Assembly: GCA_036426205.1 (NCBI GenBank)
Contig: CM071567.1
Coordinates: forward strand, 287,854,145-287,918,144
Source of the DNA: Ascaphus truei
Taxonomy: Eukaryota > Chordata > Amphibia > Anura > Ascaphidae
DNA: 64,000 nucleotides
Reading direction: 5' to 3'
The number at the start of each line of letters is the position of its first letter. The stretch's first letter is position 1. A program made the translations under genes and the position numbers. This document shows, piece after piece, positions 45,071 through 57,321 of this stretch. Under the pieces are notes generated by a model. It was not told the origin of the DNA, ran no database searches, and saw nothing but the letters and a program-made list of their open reading frames with translations.

Positions 45071-46127
45071 CAAAGAGGTTTGAAATGTCAGGCAATTGAG
45101 TGTCCAACAATTTGCTGGAGGGGAGGGGATAGGATCAACCATATTTCAAGACGGGAATCTTATTGAATTTTCAAATTGAAAACTTTAGTCCCATTAGGGT
45201 TAAACGTTGAATTTGACCTAGCAGCATTTTTGATAGAGTAAGTATTCATTAAACATTGTGGATAGTTTTCAGGTACAGTTTGAAGTGTGGGGGTATAGAT
45301 AGAGCCTTCCTTGGATTTCATTTTTATATAATGTTGTAACATATTTTAAATCATCATATACAGTGATATATCTAATCATACAGTGAAAGTTTCAGGATTT
45401 CTTGTTCCAATATTTGGATCCTATTGGGGTTACCACTGCTCTTTCTTTTCCTTTTCTAGTTCGACCATAATCCTTCTTAAAGAGAAAGTCCTGTCCAAAA
45501 ACATATTTTGTAAGTGTGGGTTGCACCTAATAACATTCTCAACAGCACTGATAATATTGGATGATATTCAGATGGATGCATCTCATAGTGATGAATATAC
45601 AGTATGAATATGTGACAGATTTTTTTTTGTGATGCAGTACAGCATGAAAAAATGATATGTTTCTTGGGTCTTTATTACCGTTACAACCAAATTAGTAGGG
45701 TTATATATAATTTAGAAATATATTACTGACTACAGAGGATATAATAGAATTTTCTGATGTCTGATAAATATAATAACTCAATGCTGATAAAGAGGTGACA
45801 CAAGCATTAAGAAATTAACACTCAGTTATGATTCAAAGTGCTAGCAATATAAATCAATTATAATAAAAACCAACAAATTGATAGAGGTGATGTGTGTTAT
45901 AAGAATAATTTTTCAAAGTATTCGTTTTTCAAATAATTCTAAGATTGCAGTTTATATATATAGATTTAACTGTATGGTGTTATCATAGCATGTATGTTTT
46001 TGCATTACAGTATGTGTTTCTCAACTATGTTTCTGAGAGAAAAAAGTAAAAACATGTGGACTTTACCAAGGAGTTGATTGGGAAATCTAGTATAAAAGTT
46101 AAGTACAGCTGATTACTTGCAGAACCC

Positions 46128-46165
46128 CTGCTGAAGAGATGGAGAGGTCTTGAAATGTGTAGGGT
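46128..46165 (+). ncRNA. Hammerhead-like motif, degenerate
   Basis: GCTGAAGA (for CTGATGA), a partly paired GAGAT/AGGTCT stem around GGAG, then TGAAATGTGTAGGG. It is followed by GC-richer PLE-like terminal DNA to about 46400. Confidence 0.35.
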
Positions 46166-46169
46166 TAAT

Positions 46170-48140
46170 CATTTTGACTCTTGAGGACCCTGTAGTATTG
46201 CCATAGCTGACTCCGGAGAGCCATGACATCACCAGTAGGAGCTGTGCAGAGACAGCCGATCAGAGGCGCAATGTCAGCAGCAGGAGCCAAGCAGAGAGAT
46301 ACCTGATCCTCTGCCGCACCAGCTGATCAGAGTCGCCGGTCACATGCAGCTCTGCACAGGAGAACAGCCGGGGTGAATTGTGCTGTAAAGAATCTTACTT
46401 ACAAAGCGCAAGTCCTAGAGATTAAGTTTAAGTAGGATTCCAATTTTAACTTAGCCGGAGAGTCAATTGTACTTAGATCCTTTGGAGCGGAAGTACAACC
46501 ACTGCTCACTTTCACAGCTTTATATTGTCAACGCAGCATTTTTATTGTTTTTTATTGTCATTAAACAGCATCTATGAGAAACTTTATTTTAAATTCTGCA
46601 AGTTTCAGCAATCTTTGTACCCTGCAGTCTTGTCACCCTATACTGCTTATTAGGAGATAATGCACTATTAGTGCTTGTTTTGTCTTTTCTTTTCATATGC
46701 ATCTACGATTGGATGTGGTGATCCCTATAAGATTCTTTAGATTCTTCACAGCAGCTGAGCAGACATTGACGGACAATCCACACAAGGGTTGGTTTTCTGT
46801 GTTATACTATCATTGGATTGTCTTCGTAGGCGCCATATGGTTATTTTTTTCCACCCACATTTATATACTGTATTATATGTTGAATATTTTGACACAAGTA
46901 TTTGCATGCTCCTTCCATTTAGTTAATACTTATAAGATCTTAAACAACTGGAAAATGTTTTTAGTTGTGGAGTTAGTTACACCTGGAAGCATTCTCCTTG
47001 TGGAGAGATGGCTTTATTTAATTAATAACATCCCATAACAAATGGTGGTGTAGCAATTTATCAATGTATTTATGTAATCTAAATGACTATGACATTACAA
47101 ACTTTTTTAGTAGTTTGTTTGGTGCTGCTCATTAAACCTCTATTTACATTGCACAGCTTTTGCCTAATTTAAAATTCAGCAAGCAGTTGTTCACTCATTT
47201 ATTTAAAATTGATTTCTGTACCTCTAAAAGTGATAAATATTCTTAACCTAGAAACCATTGATTAAATTACATTCAAGATAGCAGTGACAATTAACAAGAA
47301 GAAGTACCTCACAAATATTAAGAAAATAATCTGAACAAAATTATTTCATGTTTAAAAGCTCAGGTTGTGATATCAGTATTCATTTAATTTAATTTAATTC
47401 TTAACCATTATTGTAGAAGTGTTAGTCTCAAATTATGAACACTTTGCTCCTTGGTTTATGATGCAGAATGTAACTTATCAGTTATTCATTAACACAGACA
47501 ATATGTTAAATCACAATTTTAATTTTGCAGCCATATTCTGTGACAATTTTACAATATACTGCATTTAGGACCAAATGAACTAAGCAGTCTTCTGCCATAA
47601 ACCCCCTTCATTGAAATGAATGGATTGTAAGCCGTTATAAAGTTGTGGATGGTGTCATATGGAAAAAGCTTTCTTAATAATTATGGGCTATAATCCCAAA
47701 TTTACAACTAAAATTAAAAATAAATATTAATATCATATTTAAATAACCATCTACTAACCATCAATATAGTATGAGGTGCAAAGTGTCAAAATATATGTGC
47801 AATAATAGAATAATACTCATGCAAAAAAAGATGACATATAATATTTCTGTTTCTTATTTAAAGCAATGCAATATTTCACTTTTTCATATCTGCACCATGT
47901 TGGAAGCACGGACTCTTAAATAAATAGCCCCTGGTTATTCTTTTAAAATTAAGATACATTAATTTAGAGGATGATGTTTAATCACAGGAATTTTTCAAAA
48001 ATAGATTTATGTGAGATCCTGATAATATAAAATAACTTTATATTTCTGATCTATATAAGCTGTTTATATTTTTTGGTTTGTCCATTTCAGGCAGTTTACT
48101 CACTTTTATTTAATACTGTACTGTATATTGCTGGACAGAA
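46170..48140. other. Unassigned stretch, PLE-like at its left
   Basis: 46170-46450 has the GC-richer look of PLE terminal repeats. The remaining ~1.7 kb is AT-rich with no gene. The frame at 46697-47038 has hydrophobic runs but no homology I recognise and lies in repeat-like sequence. Confidence 0.4.
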
Positions 48141-48164
48141 TCCTCAACTGGTGCAGTATTAGTT

Positions 48165-48470
48165 TCATAACTATCGATGGGTGAATCCGTCCAAATCCGT
48201 TTCCCAGATTTTCGCTGATGTTACCCCAAAAATCAGCTTTGTGCTGTAAAATCCGCAAACGGATCTGGGCAGTTTTAATCCACGCGGATTCATCAAAATC
48301 CAACATTGGATAGAACCCATGGACGGATTTGTAGAATCCAATCCACAGATTCATTTATCCGTTGATGGATTTTTAAGAAATCTTAATTCTTAAGACAGCG
48401 GATTGCTGAATCCAATTATTAGATTCAACAAATTTGTCAACTGGTTGCGGAATCCGTGGAGAGTATTGGT
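48165..48470. repeat. Degenerate repeat built on GGATT/AATCC words
   Basis: AATCCG, AATCCA, CGGATT and GGATTC occur about twenty times in 300 bp on both strands, giving many small potential hairpins (for example GCGGATTCATCAAAATCCAAC). No family named. Confidence 0.55.
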
Positions 48471-48734
48471 AAAAATTTAAAGATCTGCAAAACTCAAATT
48501 GCCCTTTTTGACATGAACGATGCAGAGGTCCATGTTTTAGGGGGTGATGGTATCTTGCCACTGTTTAAATGTCTCAGTCATGTTTCTGTATTGTATTGAA
48601 GCAGGGGTCCCCAGAGTTGAATCAGTTTAATTTCAGCTCTGGGGACACCCAGCTTCTGGAGATACAGACTTCAGTAGGTGATGCCAGTAGCTGCTCAAGG
48701 AGAAACAGAGAGACTGCTTCTCTCATGGATTCTT

Positions 48735-49110
48735 TCTCACCCAATATTATAAGGGAAAATGTTTATGAAGGGAATTATGAAAATGTAGCAACCTTGTGGA
48801 TAGAAATTAGCAATGGAGGTTAAAGTATAAAGAAAATGTTTGAAGGGATATGCAATAAAAAAAACAAATATCTGTGAGATTGAGGAAGCTAAAATACTTT
48901 TGCAAATGGAGTAAACATCAAAACTAGGTCATGTTTACATAATGGGTGATTTTAATCATCCAGACATAGAATGTAGCAATGAGATTAGCATTACAACAAA
49001 AGGAAACAGGTTTTTGGGTGTGCTTAATTACAATTACATGACCCAAGTAATTGAGGAACAAACCAGGAAAGAGGCAAGAGGAAGGAGTATGGATATACCA
49101 CTAACGCGTT
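48735..49110 (+). pseudogene. CR1-like LINE endonuclease fragment
   Basis: RENVYEGNYENVATLWIEISNGG matches the endonuclease of LINE copy A (near 4660 on its minus strand). A stop and gaps follow, then MGDFNHPDIECSNEISITTK near 48940 and VLNYNYMTQVIEEQTR. The fragment ends at a PLE-type junction near 49100. It lies on the opposite strand to copies A and B. Confidence 0.75.
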
Positions 49111-49136
49111 TCACGCTTAGATTTTGCTTTGTCAAA
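49100..49136 (-). ncRNA. Hammerhead-like motif, degenerate
   Basis: On the minus strand: TTTGACAAAGC, a loosely paired stem, then GCGTGAAACGCGTTAGTGG. The GAAACGCGT core strand is intact; the first core strand reads TTGACAA. The LINE fragment ends here, as if the PLE inserted at this point. Confidence 0.4.
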
Positions 49137-49384
49137 TAGTATCCTATCATGGATATAATTGTTACAATTTATATACTATCATAGGACCGGAAACAATGTA
49201 ACGCGCTTGGCGCGATCTCTATGGTTAGCTGGGAATGAACGCCAGCCATCAGCGTTCAATGCACAGTCTATAGCGACCTCTTGTGGTTAGAGGGATAAAT
49301 CACATGTTAAAAATAAAACAACCATAGGTCTTTCATACTAAGTAGTTTCATGATCAAAGAGCCTCGTTTGTGGTGAGCTACACG

Positions 49385-50061
49385 TTACCCACATCCATAT
49401 TTCCATCCCAATTGACGTCTCATCTCCCTGATGCTGGTCTCAGATGCTGTGATATTGGGACTGTTCTCTAGAACAGTCTTGACTGTTGCTGCACATCTCT
49501 CATCATTAGTCTCGATGATTTCGTCCACCAGACGCTTTGCCGTCCTACAGTTTAAAGGAAAAGAGAACAATTTGTTAGGCCCAAAAAGAATTAATAACAA
49601 ATACGACATATATTAAAAATTATACTTCTAAAAGTAGTACAATCATTTTTTGGCTCTAAAATAATTGCAAAGAAAACAGGTAAACAAAAAAATAAGAAGC
49701 TTATAGAGTACTAAAATCATCAAGAGAAAAAATAAACATTTTATATTTTCTTCTTAAAGTAGTACAGTAATTTTTTGGCTCTAAAGAAAACAGGCAATCT
49801 AAAAATGCATTTTGATATGCAAGAGGCTTTCAGAGTAATATAGTAATTGCAGAAAGAAAAAATATATACTTACTCTGTTGTGACTGGGGGAGTTCGCTTT
49901 ACAATTTTGGTCTGACCATGGGCGTGATAGCTCACAGTGCTTTGTGCTAAATTGAGGCCCGAATTAAGAAACCAGCGTTTGATCTGTAAAATTCTGTGTT
50001 CTTTCTTGTACATATCCAGTATTCTCATGCTAAGATCCTTTGAATTAACTTTCCTCGGCAT
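49385..50061 (-). pseudogene. Tc1-like transposase N-terminal exons, third locus
   Basis: Two exons on the minus strand. Exon 1 (50061 to about 49876) starts MPRKVNSKDLSMRILDMY and continues as a helix-turn-helix-like segment (FLNSGLNLAQSTVSYH). The intron starts GTAAGT (49875-49870) and ends CTGTAG near 49553. Exon 2 (AKRLVDEIIETNDERC, SETSIREMRRQLGWKYG) aligns with the transposase exon at 12586, including the splice junction. Catalytic exons are absent. Divergence shows a related but different subfamily. It supplies the first exon missing from the two larger copies. Confidence 0.7.
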
Positions 50062-51600
50062 TTCTGCTTTAGAAAATCAGTCAAACACAGAGGAATGTAT
50101 ATTCAGTGTGTATTCAATGTACATTCAATGTGCATTGAATAAACAGAAGTGATGGTGTAATTATACTGTAATGTAATGGAACTCGCTCGACAGGTTAAGA
50201 ATACACCAACTTTTAACACCTGGAGCTCGTGTCCATGCCCGCCAAAAAATTCAAATAGCGACCCTGTGCATAAAAGGTGACACAAATTGTATAGCCTCCT
50301 TCACGCTGATCTCTATCAGAACGAGCTCTTGTATTATACTGTACTGTATTTTGCATTTTTCCATCTACATCCATAGATCAACCCCGATTCTTCGGATGCA
50401 GGAACCTGATTTCTTCTGCTGTGCCAACCAAGAGAAAACAAAAGTCGGAAGCTGTTTCCAAGCCATAGGTGCCTTAAGAAAAGGTTCAAATGCTCCCAAG
50501 GCAAAGAACCCTGGCCCTTATTATCTGAAGAAAATGTCCAAAATCAATGAGGACCAACTTGTTTAGACGGGCCCCAGAAGTGCCCCTGCACCCACCAAAG
50601 CCTAATCAAACGTCCAGACTTTACACTGCCATCACCCACTGCCACCGATTCCCAAACATCCGCACACTCTGACACTTTGTCCACCGATGCTCATCCAGAA
50701 GCCCCCTGCTCACCTCCTCCAGCAGATAGCACAACTTGACGGTAAACCGCTCACCAAATATTAATTTAATATTTGTAAATATGAACAGCCAGTGCAAAGG
50801 GATAGTGAGACTGACCAAAAACAAAAAAAAGGGAAAATCACAGGATTCCCCAAAGATCCCTTTTCACTGCACTCCAAGACGATTTTCATATAGAGGGGTG
50901 AAATACTCCCAGACCAAATAGTCTAATTAGCTACTTAGGATATATCAAGTAACCACTCCCAGCACTGTGGAAAGACAATTACCATTAAAAGCCATTGATT
51001 GGCAAAAATAATAAAACTTTATTGAATCAAGAACAACTGCGCGTCAAAATAATACTACAATAATAGTCTAAAATAACTAAAAAGGATGAAACACTCAAAT
51101 AATGAAATACAAATAAAGTGAATAACTTATAATAGTCAATATTCTCACTCAAAGTGGTAGATAGTCGTCCTGTAAATAGTTGGAGATATCAGATGTCTGC
51201 CATAAGGCTAAGTAGTCTTAAACTAATTTAATGTGTAGTAATTCACCAAGTGACCACATGTTATGCTGTGTCATAGGAGTCATATGTAACCACCAATTTA
51301 TAATTTCAAACTGCCTGCTCCTAAACATAAAGTATCATGGTAGGTACAACAAACTCATGAGTTGATAAGCTCCATAGTCCGGGTGCAGCAAGCAAAGGTA
51401 CACTCCCAGTATTAATGACACAGACCATATAGCAAAACTTGTACCAATTATGTGGAAATGCGGTTACCAACAGAGCCTAAAATACTAGACCCAGCAGTCA
51501 CAAACAAGTACGCACAGTAGCTATGTGAGGAAAATGTATCATATAATAGATACAATATAGTATTACCAGTCCATACATAGCATATCCCGTGCACATTGTA
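50062..51600. other. Mixed repeat debris
   Basis: 50390-50740 (+) may hold an L1 ORF1 N-terminal relic (basic PTKRKQKSEAVSK, then a Ser/Pro/Thr-rich DTLSTDAHPEAPCSPPP in another frame); confidence low. 50940-51130 resembles a PLE terminal repeat (AAACTTTATTGAATCAAGAA). The rest is unassigned. Confidence 0.35.
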
Positions 51601-54600
51601 CAGTGGCGACCAACGTTATTCTAACTCGTCTAGCTCCGCGAATTTCAGAATATCCCGGTGATGTGCGTTTTTTTGTCGTTTTCGCCCGGAGTGTATTGCG
51701 TTATTTTCGCGGCTGTGATTTAAGCATTTTATTCCCGCTGGCTGCAATACTGCAATGCCGTGTAAAAACGCATGGGGGCGTTTGCGAGCTGTTGTCTTTG
51801 AAGTCTAATACCTTCGCGGTTCAACCTACAGTACACAGTCTGTGCGTGAGCGCGCAGTAATAGTAAAATTGCATATTTAATTTATTTTAAAGTACTGTAC
51901 TGTACATGCTCGGACCATGTTGGGGTGAAGTGAGGGGGTTCCTAACATCTGGGGGGAAATTAATTTTAATTCTATGGTGAGTACTGTCATGTTGCCTATT
52001 ATTTTGGTGGGGCTGGCTGGGTATTTCTTTAGGGGGCTGATTACTGTACATTAAAACTTTTCTTTTTGTTTTTCCTCAGAAAAGAAAACGGCTAATGGGG
52101 GGATTTCGATGGATAATATTGTACTGTATGCTGATGTTTTCCGGCCGTACAGTATACTGTGTAATAAACCCAAATAAATAAAACTATGCATTTATTCTAC
52201 ATGTTCAGTATCGTGTCATTATGTGTCTTCTACAGTATACTGTACAGTGGTATACAGTGCCTAACATCTATGGGCAAAAATAATTTTATTTCTAGGTGCC
52301 CTAGAACAGAAGTTCCCACGCCAATTGCCCGTGAACTTGACCGAGGCCCTAAGTAGTTCCCACGCCAATTGCGCGAATATAATGTCAAATAATCCATTCT
52401 GTGGGTCTGAGCGGGTTGAAATTTGCCTGGTCCAAATGCGGGAGGACCCTTGCCATAGTGGCAAAATATCAGCCTTGCACGACCCCCGGAACCGGAGATA
52501 CCAAAAGACAGTTTAAAAGCACATTACCAAAGTGGCTTTTTTTCTGCCAGGCAAGTCAATGGCAGGAACCTGAAATTTAACATCACCCTGACTCCGTTCT
52601 GTTGCCACGAGAGGGTCGCAATTTGCCATGCAATCCTGCCGCAACTAGGACTACATGGTGACCGAATCTGAGCCCTCTAGGTCGAACAGAAATGGGGTTG
52701 TGGGTTCCAGGTTTCTGCTCATTCTGACTTAGCCAGTTCAAAGCTTTCTCCGCCATAACGCTCAATGGTAGGACCCTCCTCGCCGGCGTGACTCTTTCTC
52801 GCCGCCATTACTGCTCGGACCCTGTTGGGGTCAAGTGAGGGGGTTCCTAACATCTAGGGGCAAAATGAATTTTATTTCTAGGTGCCCTAGAACAGAAGTT
52901 CCCATGCCAATTGACCTAGTTCCCACGCCAATTGCCCTAGTTCCTACGCCAATTGCGCGACCAGGCAGTAAAAAAACAGTGCCGCAAGCCTCGACATTTG
53001 TTACACTGTCAAAGGAGCAAATGGAAACAATGTGAGGCAATTCAACATGTTCTTTTATTGGTGGAGTCAGTACAAAAACATTTATTTACAAATACTGTAC
53101 AATGTTGTAACATTTAAAGTGCACAGCAATTCTAACCATCAACACACAATAATACATACTGCAGCCTTTATTAAATTCTTCTGCCACAAAACATTTTTGG
53201 TGCATGGGGCAAAGGGAGTTAAAGTGACTTGCTTTTTATGTACTGTATTTGGGGGTTGTCTTTGGGGGTTTATTCTACAAATTATTATGATGAACTGCCT
53301 TTTGAAATTACAGTGCTGTTAACTATTTCAGCCACACATCTCCAGAGTTTTTAATCCCTCCCTAGCCAAGCGTCAATCGGCTGAGTCACCCTATCCTACC
53401 AACCCCCTCTCTCCACTGGGAGAACACATATTGCCATTGTGTTCTTAATCCGCCCATAGCCGAGCTACAAACACTCAGTACGTCTGCGTCTAATCACACC
53501 ATACAGTACATTCTTTAATATCTTTAAAATAAAAATATATAAATATAATTTACAAAACATTCTTATTCATTGGTGCACTGTAGGGGTGGCTGTCAATGAT
53601 TATGATTCACAGGAAAGTGAATAAATATTTATTTTATTTTATCAGGAACCAAAAAATACAAATATAAAAATAATCAGGAATAATACATAATTCAGTCTTT
53701 ATTAAGTTCTTTTGGCAGCTTGAAATTGGATAACCATTTGGAAAACCTTTGTAAAACATGGGGAAACATGAGTAATGCACATTTATAAGAATATTATTTA
53801 ATACTATATACAGTACAGTACTGTATAATATACTGTATATACTATATACTGTATAGTAAAATTATTTTTTCTTTAGTCTTTATCTTTTCCTCATTCTGTC
53901 TGCAGTACAGTAGTTCATTGAGAGAGGAGAGGTTTTGTGTACATCATTGCTGCTGTTTATATACTGTACATTTGACTGTACAAGCAGATTTGACTGGACA
54001 CAACACCCCCATCTCCCCCTAGGCCACCCTTTTTCCTGGAACGACAAGAAAACCAAAAATTAGTGCAGTTACTGTACTGTACTGTACAGTATGTGCGTAC
54101 TGTACTGTATTATGGCAGAACTACTGTAGGTGGCTGGTGCAGCTTTCTCTGGAAAGAAAAAAATGGAGCAGTTAGTAAGCAGTTACTGTAGTACTGTCAA
54201 ACTAGTCTACTGTATACTGTACTGGAACTACTGTATACTCTGACTACTGTTAAATTCTATGTACTGTAACCTGATGGCTGGTGCTGCTCTCTCTGTAAAG
54301 AAAAAACTAACTACTGTATACTCTTACTATCTGGAAAGAAAAAATCTGTGCCATACTTACCTGTATCATACTGTACTTACAATACTACAGCACAGTACTA
54401 CTTTCCTGATGCTTGCCCATTACGCGCGATGACAATGGGCAACACAGTGGCAATATGGTCTATATATTTATTGCAGCGTTCCACGGTGAGTACATTGTTC
54501 CAAAAACTCATTATGCCTTTCAACAACTCGTCCTTTTTGGAGAGTTTCGCCACTTTCCGGATATGGTCCTTCAGCTGATGCCAGACCATTTTGATCGGAT

Positions 54601-55601
54601 TGAAGTTTGGCGACCTGTCATTGGAAAGAAAGGACAATTGGTTTAAGAGCTAAAAACAGTGGGGAACAAAAATGGGACACGGTCTACTGCACTTACTCCG
54701 ATGGCGTCTTCACCCAGTTGATGCCGCGCTCAAGGATATGCGCCGTTGACGCGGTGTGCTTGGGATCGTTGTCCTGGTAGAAGCGGTGACCATTGGGGAA
54801 GTCGCGTGTGATGTATTGCACTATCTCGGGCACAATGTTGTCTTGGAAGAAAGCTTCATTCATGATTCCTATAGCAAGAAAAGAAAAGTGCTCAAAAAAC
54901 TGCACAATAGTACAGTACAGTGCATACGGTAAGGCAACACTAATCAAGTACAGTGCATTAGGTGACATTATATTTGATACATTTTACCTTCAAAGATGAC
55001 AATGCATCCCGGTCCACGCCTAGAGATGGAACCCCACACATGCAGCTTCACAGCGTGTTTTGGCCGCAGCTTCAAAGATATGCAGCCTTTTTTGTGGAAC
55101 GCAAATCTTGCAAATCTCTCCAGCGACACAGTAGACTCATCAGTGAAGATGCAATCCTGGAAAGTCTCCCCGCTGTCGATCCATGCCTGGCCTGGAGCAC
55201 TCTTTTGATTTTGTTTGCGTCCCGTATCATGGGGTACACTCTGTAATGACAAGGAATAAAAAAAATTGCGGCACAGTGCATTACAGTTTGCGAAACAACA
55301 CTTTTCCCTCCTGTACTGTCCAGTACTAACCTCACACGTCCATATTTCCATCCAATGCTGCGTCTCATGTTCTTTATGCTGGTCTCGGATACAGTCAGAT
55401 TGTGCTTTTCCTGCAGAGTGTTTTTAACCCTTAATGCACTCCTCTCATCATTCTCCTCACTTATTTTGTCCACCAGAACAGTTGTCTCCTACAATGTAAA
55501 GAAATTATATTGTTTTATTAATATGCAGCAATATAAAATGTATATAAATGTAATGTTGTAATATACATTAAATATAAATAGACAAAACATATATACTGTT
55601 G
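51601..55601 (-). mobile_element. Tc1/mariner-like transposon with introns, copy 2
   Basis: The left border is TA (51599-51600) followed by CAGTGGCGACCAACGTTATT. The whole segment is the reverse complement of copy 1 (16746 down to about 12480), with copy 1-specific blocks missing near 53500-53560. The transposase end runs into a short remnant of the AT minisatellite and stops at a MITE (55604-56000). The first exon and the second terminus are not present. Confidence 0.8.
54398..55488 (-). pseudogene. Tc1-like transposase, copy 2, frameshifted
   Basis: Exons by correspondence with copy 1: 55488-55331, 55240-54988, 54868-54697 and 54614-54398. [17 protein letters not shown] and SPNFNPIKMVW are visible. 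The catalytic glutamate of copy 1 (NPIE) is lysine here (NPIK), which would abolish activity on its own. The exon 3 frameshift of copy 1 is also present. Both lesions mark it as dead. Confidence 0.8.
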
Positions 55602-55603
55602 TA

Positions 55604-56000
55604 CACTGGCGACACACTTTATTCGAGCTCGGCTAGTCCCACGAATTCGGGTATACCCGGGTGTATTGAGGTTTGTGACTGTTTTCTGCCCGAGTGCATT
55701 GAGGTATTTTCCAGGCAGGGATTGAAGCATTTTATTCCCGCTGGCTGCAATACTGCACAGTATATATATATATACTGCCTTACAATTCATGAATTTATGC
55801 CATCTGGTAGACACGCGAAGCATTGCAGCCTATTAAATCCTAATCATTATCATTTAACAGATCAGCCGCCCATCAGCCAGGCATGAACCCAGGCTGGGAA
55901 GGCAAATGCAACGGGGCTTGTCAGAGGTGAGGAGCGGCGCATTCCAGGTATCTGCCAGGTACATACTGGGTATTTGCTCGAATAAAGTGTGTCGGTGCAG
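55604..56000. mobile_element. Tc1/mariner-type MITE related to the transposon
   Basis: TA borders at 55602-55603 and 56001-56002. The left end is CACTGGCGACACACTTTATT; the right end, read inward, is CTGCACCGACACACTTTATT. The left ~150 bp (through TTTATTCCCGCTGGCTGCAA) is homologous to the terminal 150 bp of the larger transposon at 51601-51760 and 16600-16746, so it looks like an internal-deletion derivative of a relative. Confidence 0.8.
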
Positions 56001-56002
56001 TA

Positions 56003-56200
56003 CATTTAGGAACGCTTTCCCTCAAGCATTCTTCGCATCCTCCCCAAACAAAAAAAGAGGAGTGGCTATACTAATCAAGAACAATGTCCCCTTTGCCCTT
56101 ACAAAAGCTATCACAGCACCAGATGGGAGATTGGAGACAAAAAACAGCGCAAAACCGCATAGTGAAGTATATCAAAATAAGGGGGTATTAGCCCCAACGA
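56003..56200 (+). pseudogene. L1-type LINE endonuclease fragment
   Basis: SPNKKRGVAILIKNNVPFAL, then AITAPDGR, is the central strand region of an L1 AP-type endonuclease. Only ~60 codons are recognisable, directly abutting the MITE TA border. No RT follows. Confidence 0.65.
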
Positions 56201-56235
56201 TGGTTGCTTAGGGCTTGCTGGGGGGTAGCGGGAGG

Positions 56236-56290
56236 GGTTAACCCCTTCATGACCATAGTGGTATTAACTGCTATGGCCGTGAAGGGGTTA
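56236..56290. repeat. Short palindrome with TTAACCCCTTCA arms
   Basis: TTAACCCCTTCATGACCATA pairs with CTATGGCCGTGAAGGGGTTA with two mismatches around a short loop. A related but weaker structure lies at 34500-34560. Confidence 0.7.
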
Positions 56291-56398
56291 AGTGCACCCG
56301 CAACCCCCCCGCAAGTCCTAAACTCACACCAAGGGCCAAATACCCTCTTCACCCACCCCCACTACCCACAATAAAGCGGGCACGGTGGGTTAACCCTT

Positions 56399-56583
56399 CA
56401 TTGCCTTAGCGGCTATCAGCTATGGTAATGAAGCAGCATTTCTGTATTTTAATAATATTGTGCAGGAGCAGGGGGTCCCCTGAGCATTAATTTCTTGCTC
56501 AGTGAACCCCCTGCTCACTGTACATATTATTAAAATACAGAAATGCTGTTTCGTTACCATAGCACATAGCCGCTAAAGTAAGG
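56399..56583. repeat. ~185-bp palindrome (arms ~80 bp)
   Basis: Left arm markers GCATTTCTGTATTTTAATAA and GAGCAGGGGGTC, right arm TTATTAAAATACAGAAATGC and GAACCCCCTGCTC; outer TTAGCGGCTAT pairs with ATAGCCGCTAA. Could form a large cruciform. Likely a foldback MITE. Confidence 0.8.
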
Positions 56584-56589
56584 AACGAG

Positions 56590-56905
56590 TGTTTATTTAT
56601 ATATGTGTTTTATTTATACTTCACATGTGCAGAGGGTCTCCGGAGCAGAAACGTTTTTGTTTTAAGTCCGGGGACCCCCTGCTCCCCGAGATACATTCCC
56701 CTTTAGGGGGTGCCGATATCCCTCTGCTTTGTTTACATGTCGCGGTCACGTGATCGGGACCTTTAAATGCAGAGGGATACCGGCACCTCATAAAGGGGGC
56801 TGTATCTTGGGGAGCAGGGGGTCCCCGGACCTGAAACCAACGCGGTTCAGCTCCGGAGACACCCTGCACATCTACACTATGAATAATGTATTTTAAATAA
56901 TTTTT
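56590..56905. mobile_element. Palindromic MITE, relative of 35208-35506
   Basis: Arms pair around a centre near GTCACGTGATC: GGAGCAG with CTGCTCC, ATGCAGAGGGATACCGGCAC with its complement GTGCCGATATCCCTCTGC. The same arrangement of GGTCTCCGGAGCAGAA and CCGGGGACC-type blocks occurs in the element at 35208. Confidence 0.7.
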
Positions 56906-57055
56906 AATGTGCCGATGTTTGCGCAGAGAGAGCAGCGGTTCTCGCTCTGCTGCAAACACATCTCGCCCCCGCCAGCCTACAGTATCATTGATGTGCATAT
57001 ACAGTACTGTATGTGTACAGTACTGTATGTTAGGTGTTATAGGGGTTGTTGTTAT

Positions 57056-57059
57056 ACAG

Positions 57060-57093
<34 letters not shown>

Positions 57094-57319
57094 CTGCATT
57101 ACAATTCATGAATATATGCCATCTGGCGGACACGCGAAGCATTGCAGCCTAGTAAATCCTGAACCATTATTAATTAACACATCAACCGCGCGTCAGCCGG
57201 GCATGCGCCTGGCTGGGAAGGCAAAAGGAGGCCGGCATGCTCCGGGTGAACAGTGTGGCATTCCAGGAACATGCCAGGTACAAGCCGGTGATTACTTCGA
57301 ATAAAAGCTGCCGGAGCAG
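57056..57319. mobile_element. Right half of a Tc1-type MITE
   Basis: Matches 55757-56000 (markers ACAATTCATGAATATATGCC, CACGCGAAGCATTGCAGCCT) and ends with CTGCTCCGGCAGCTTTTATT read inward, then TA at 57320-57321. The left half is replaced by a (TA)n run. Confidence 0.7.
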
Positions 57320-57321
57320 TA

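Noticed and set aside
46697..47038. 113-codon frame with hydrophobic segments resembling a membrane protein
   Set aside because: No conserved motif, AT-driven hydrophobicity, repeat-like surroundings and no supporting splice or promoter signal.
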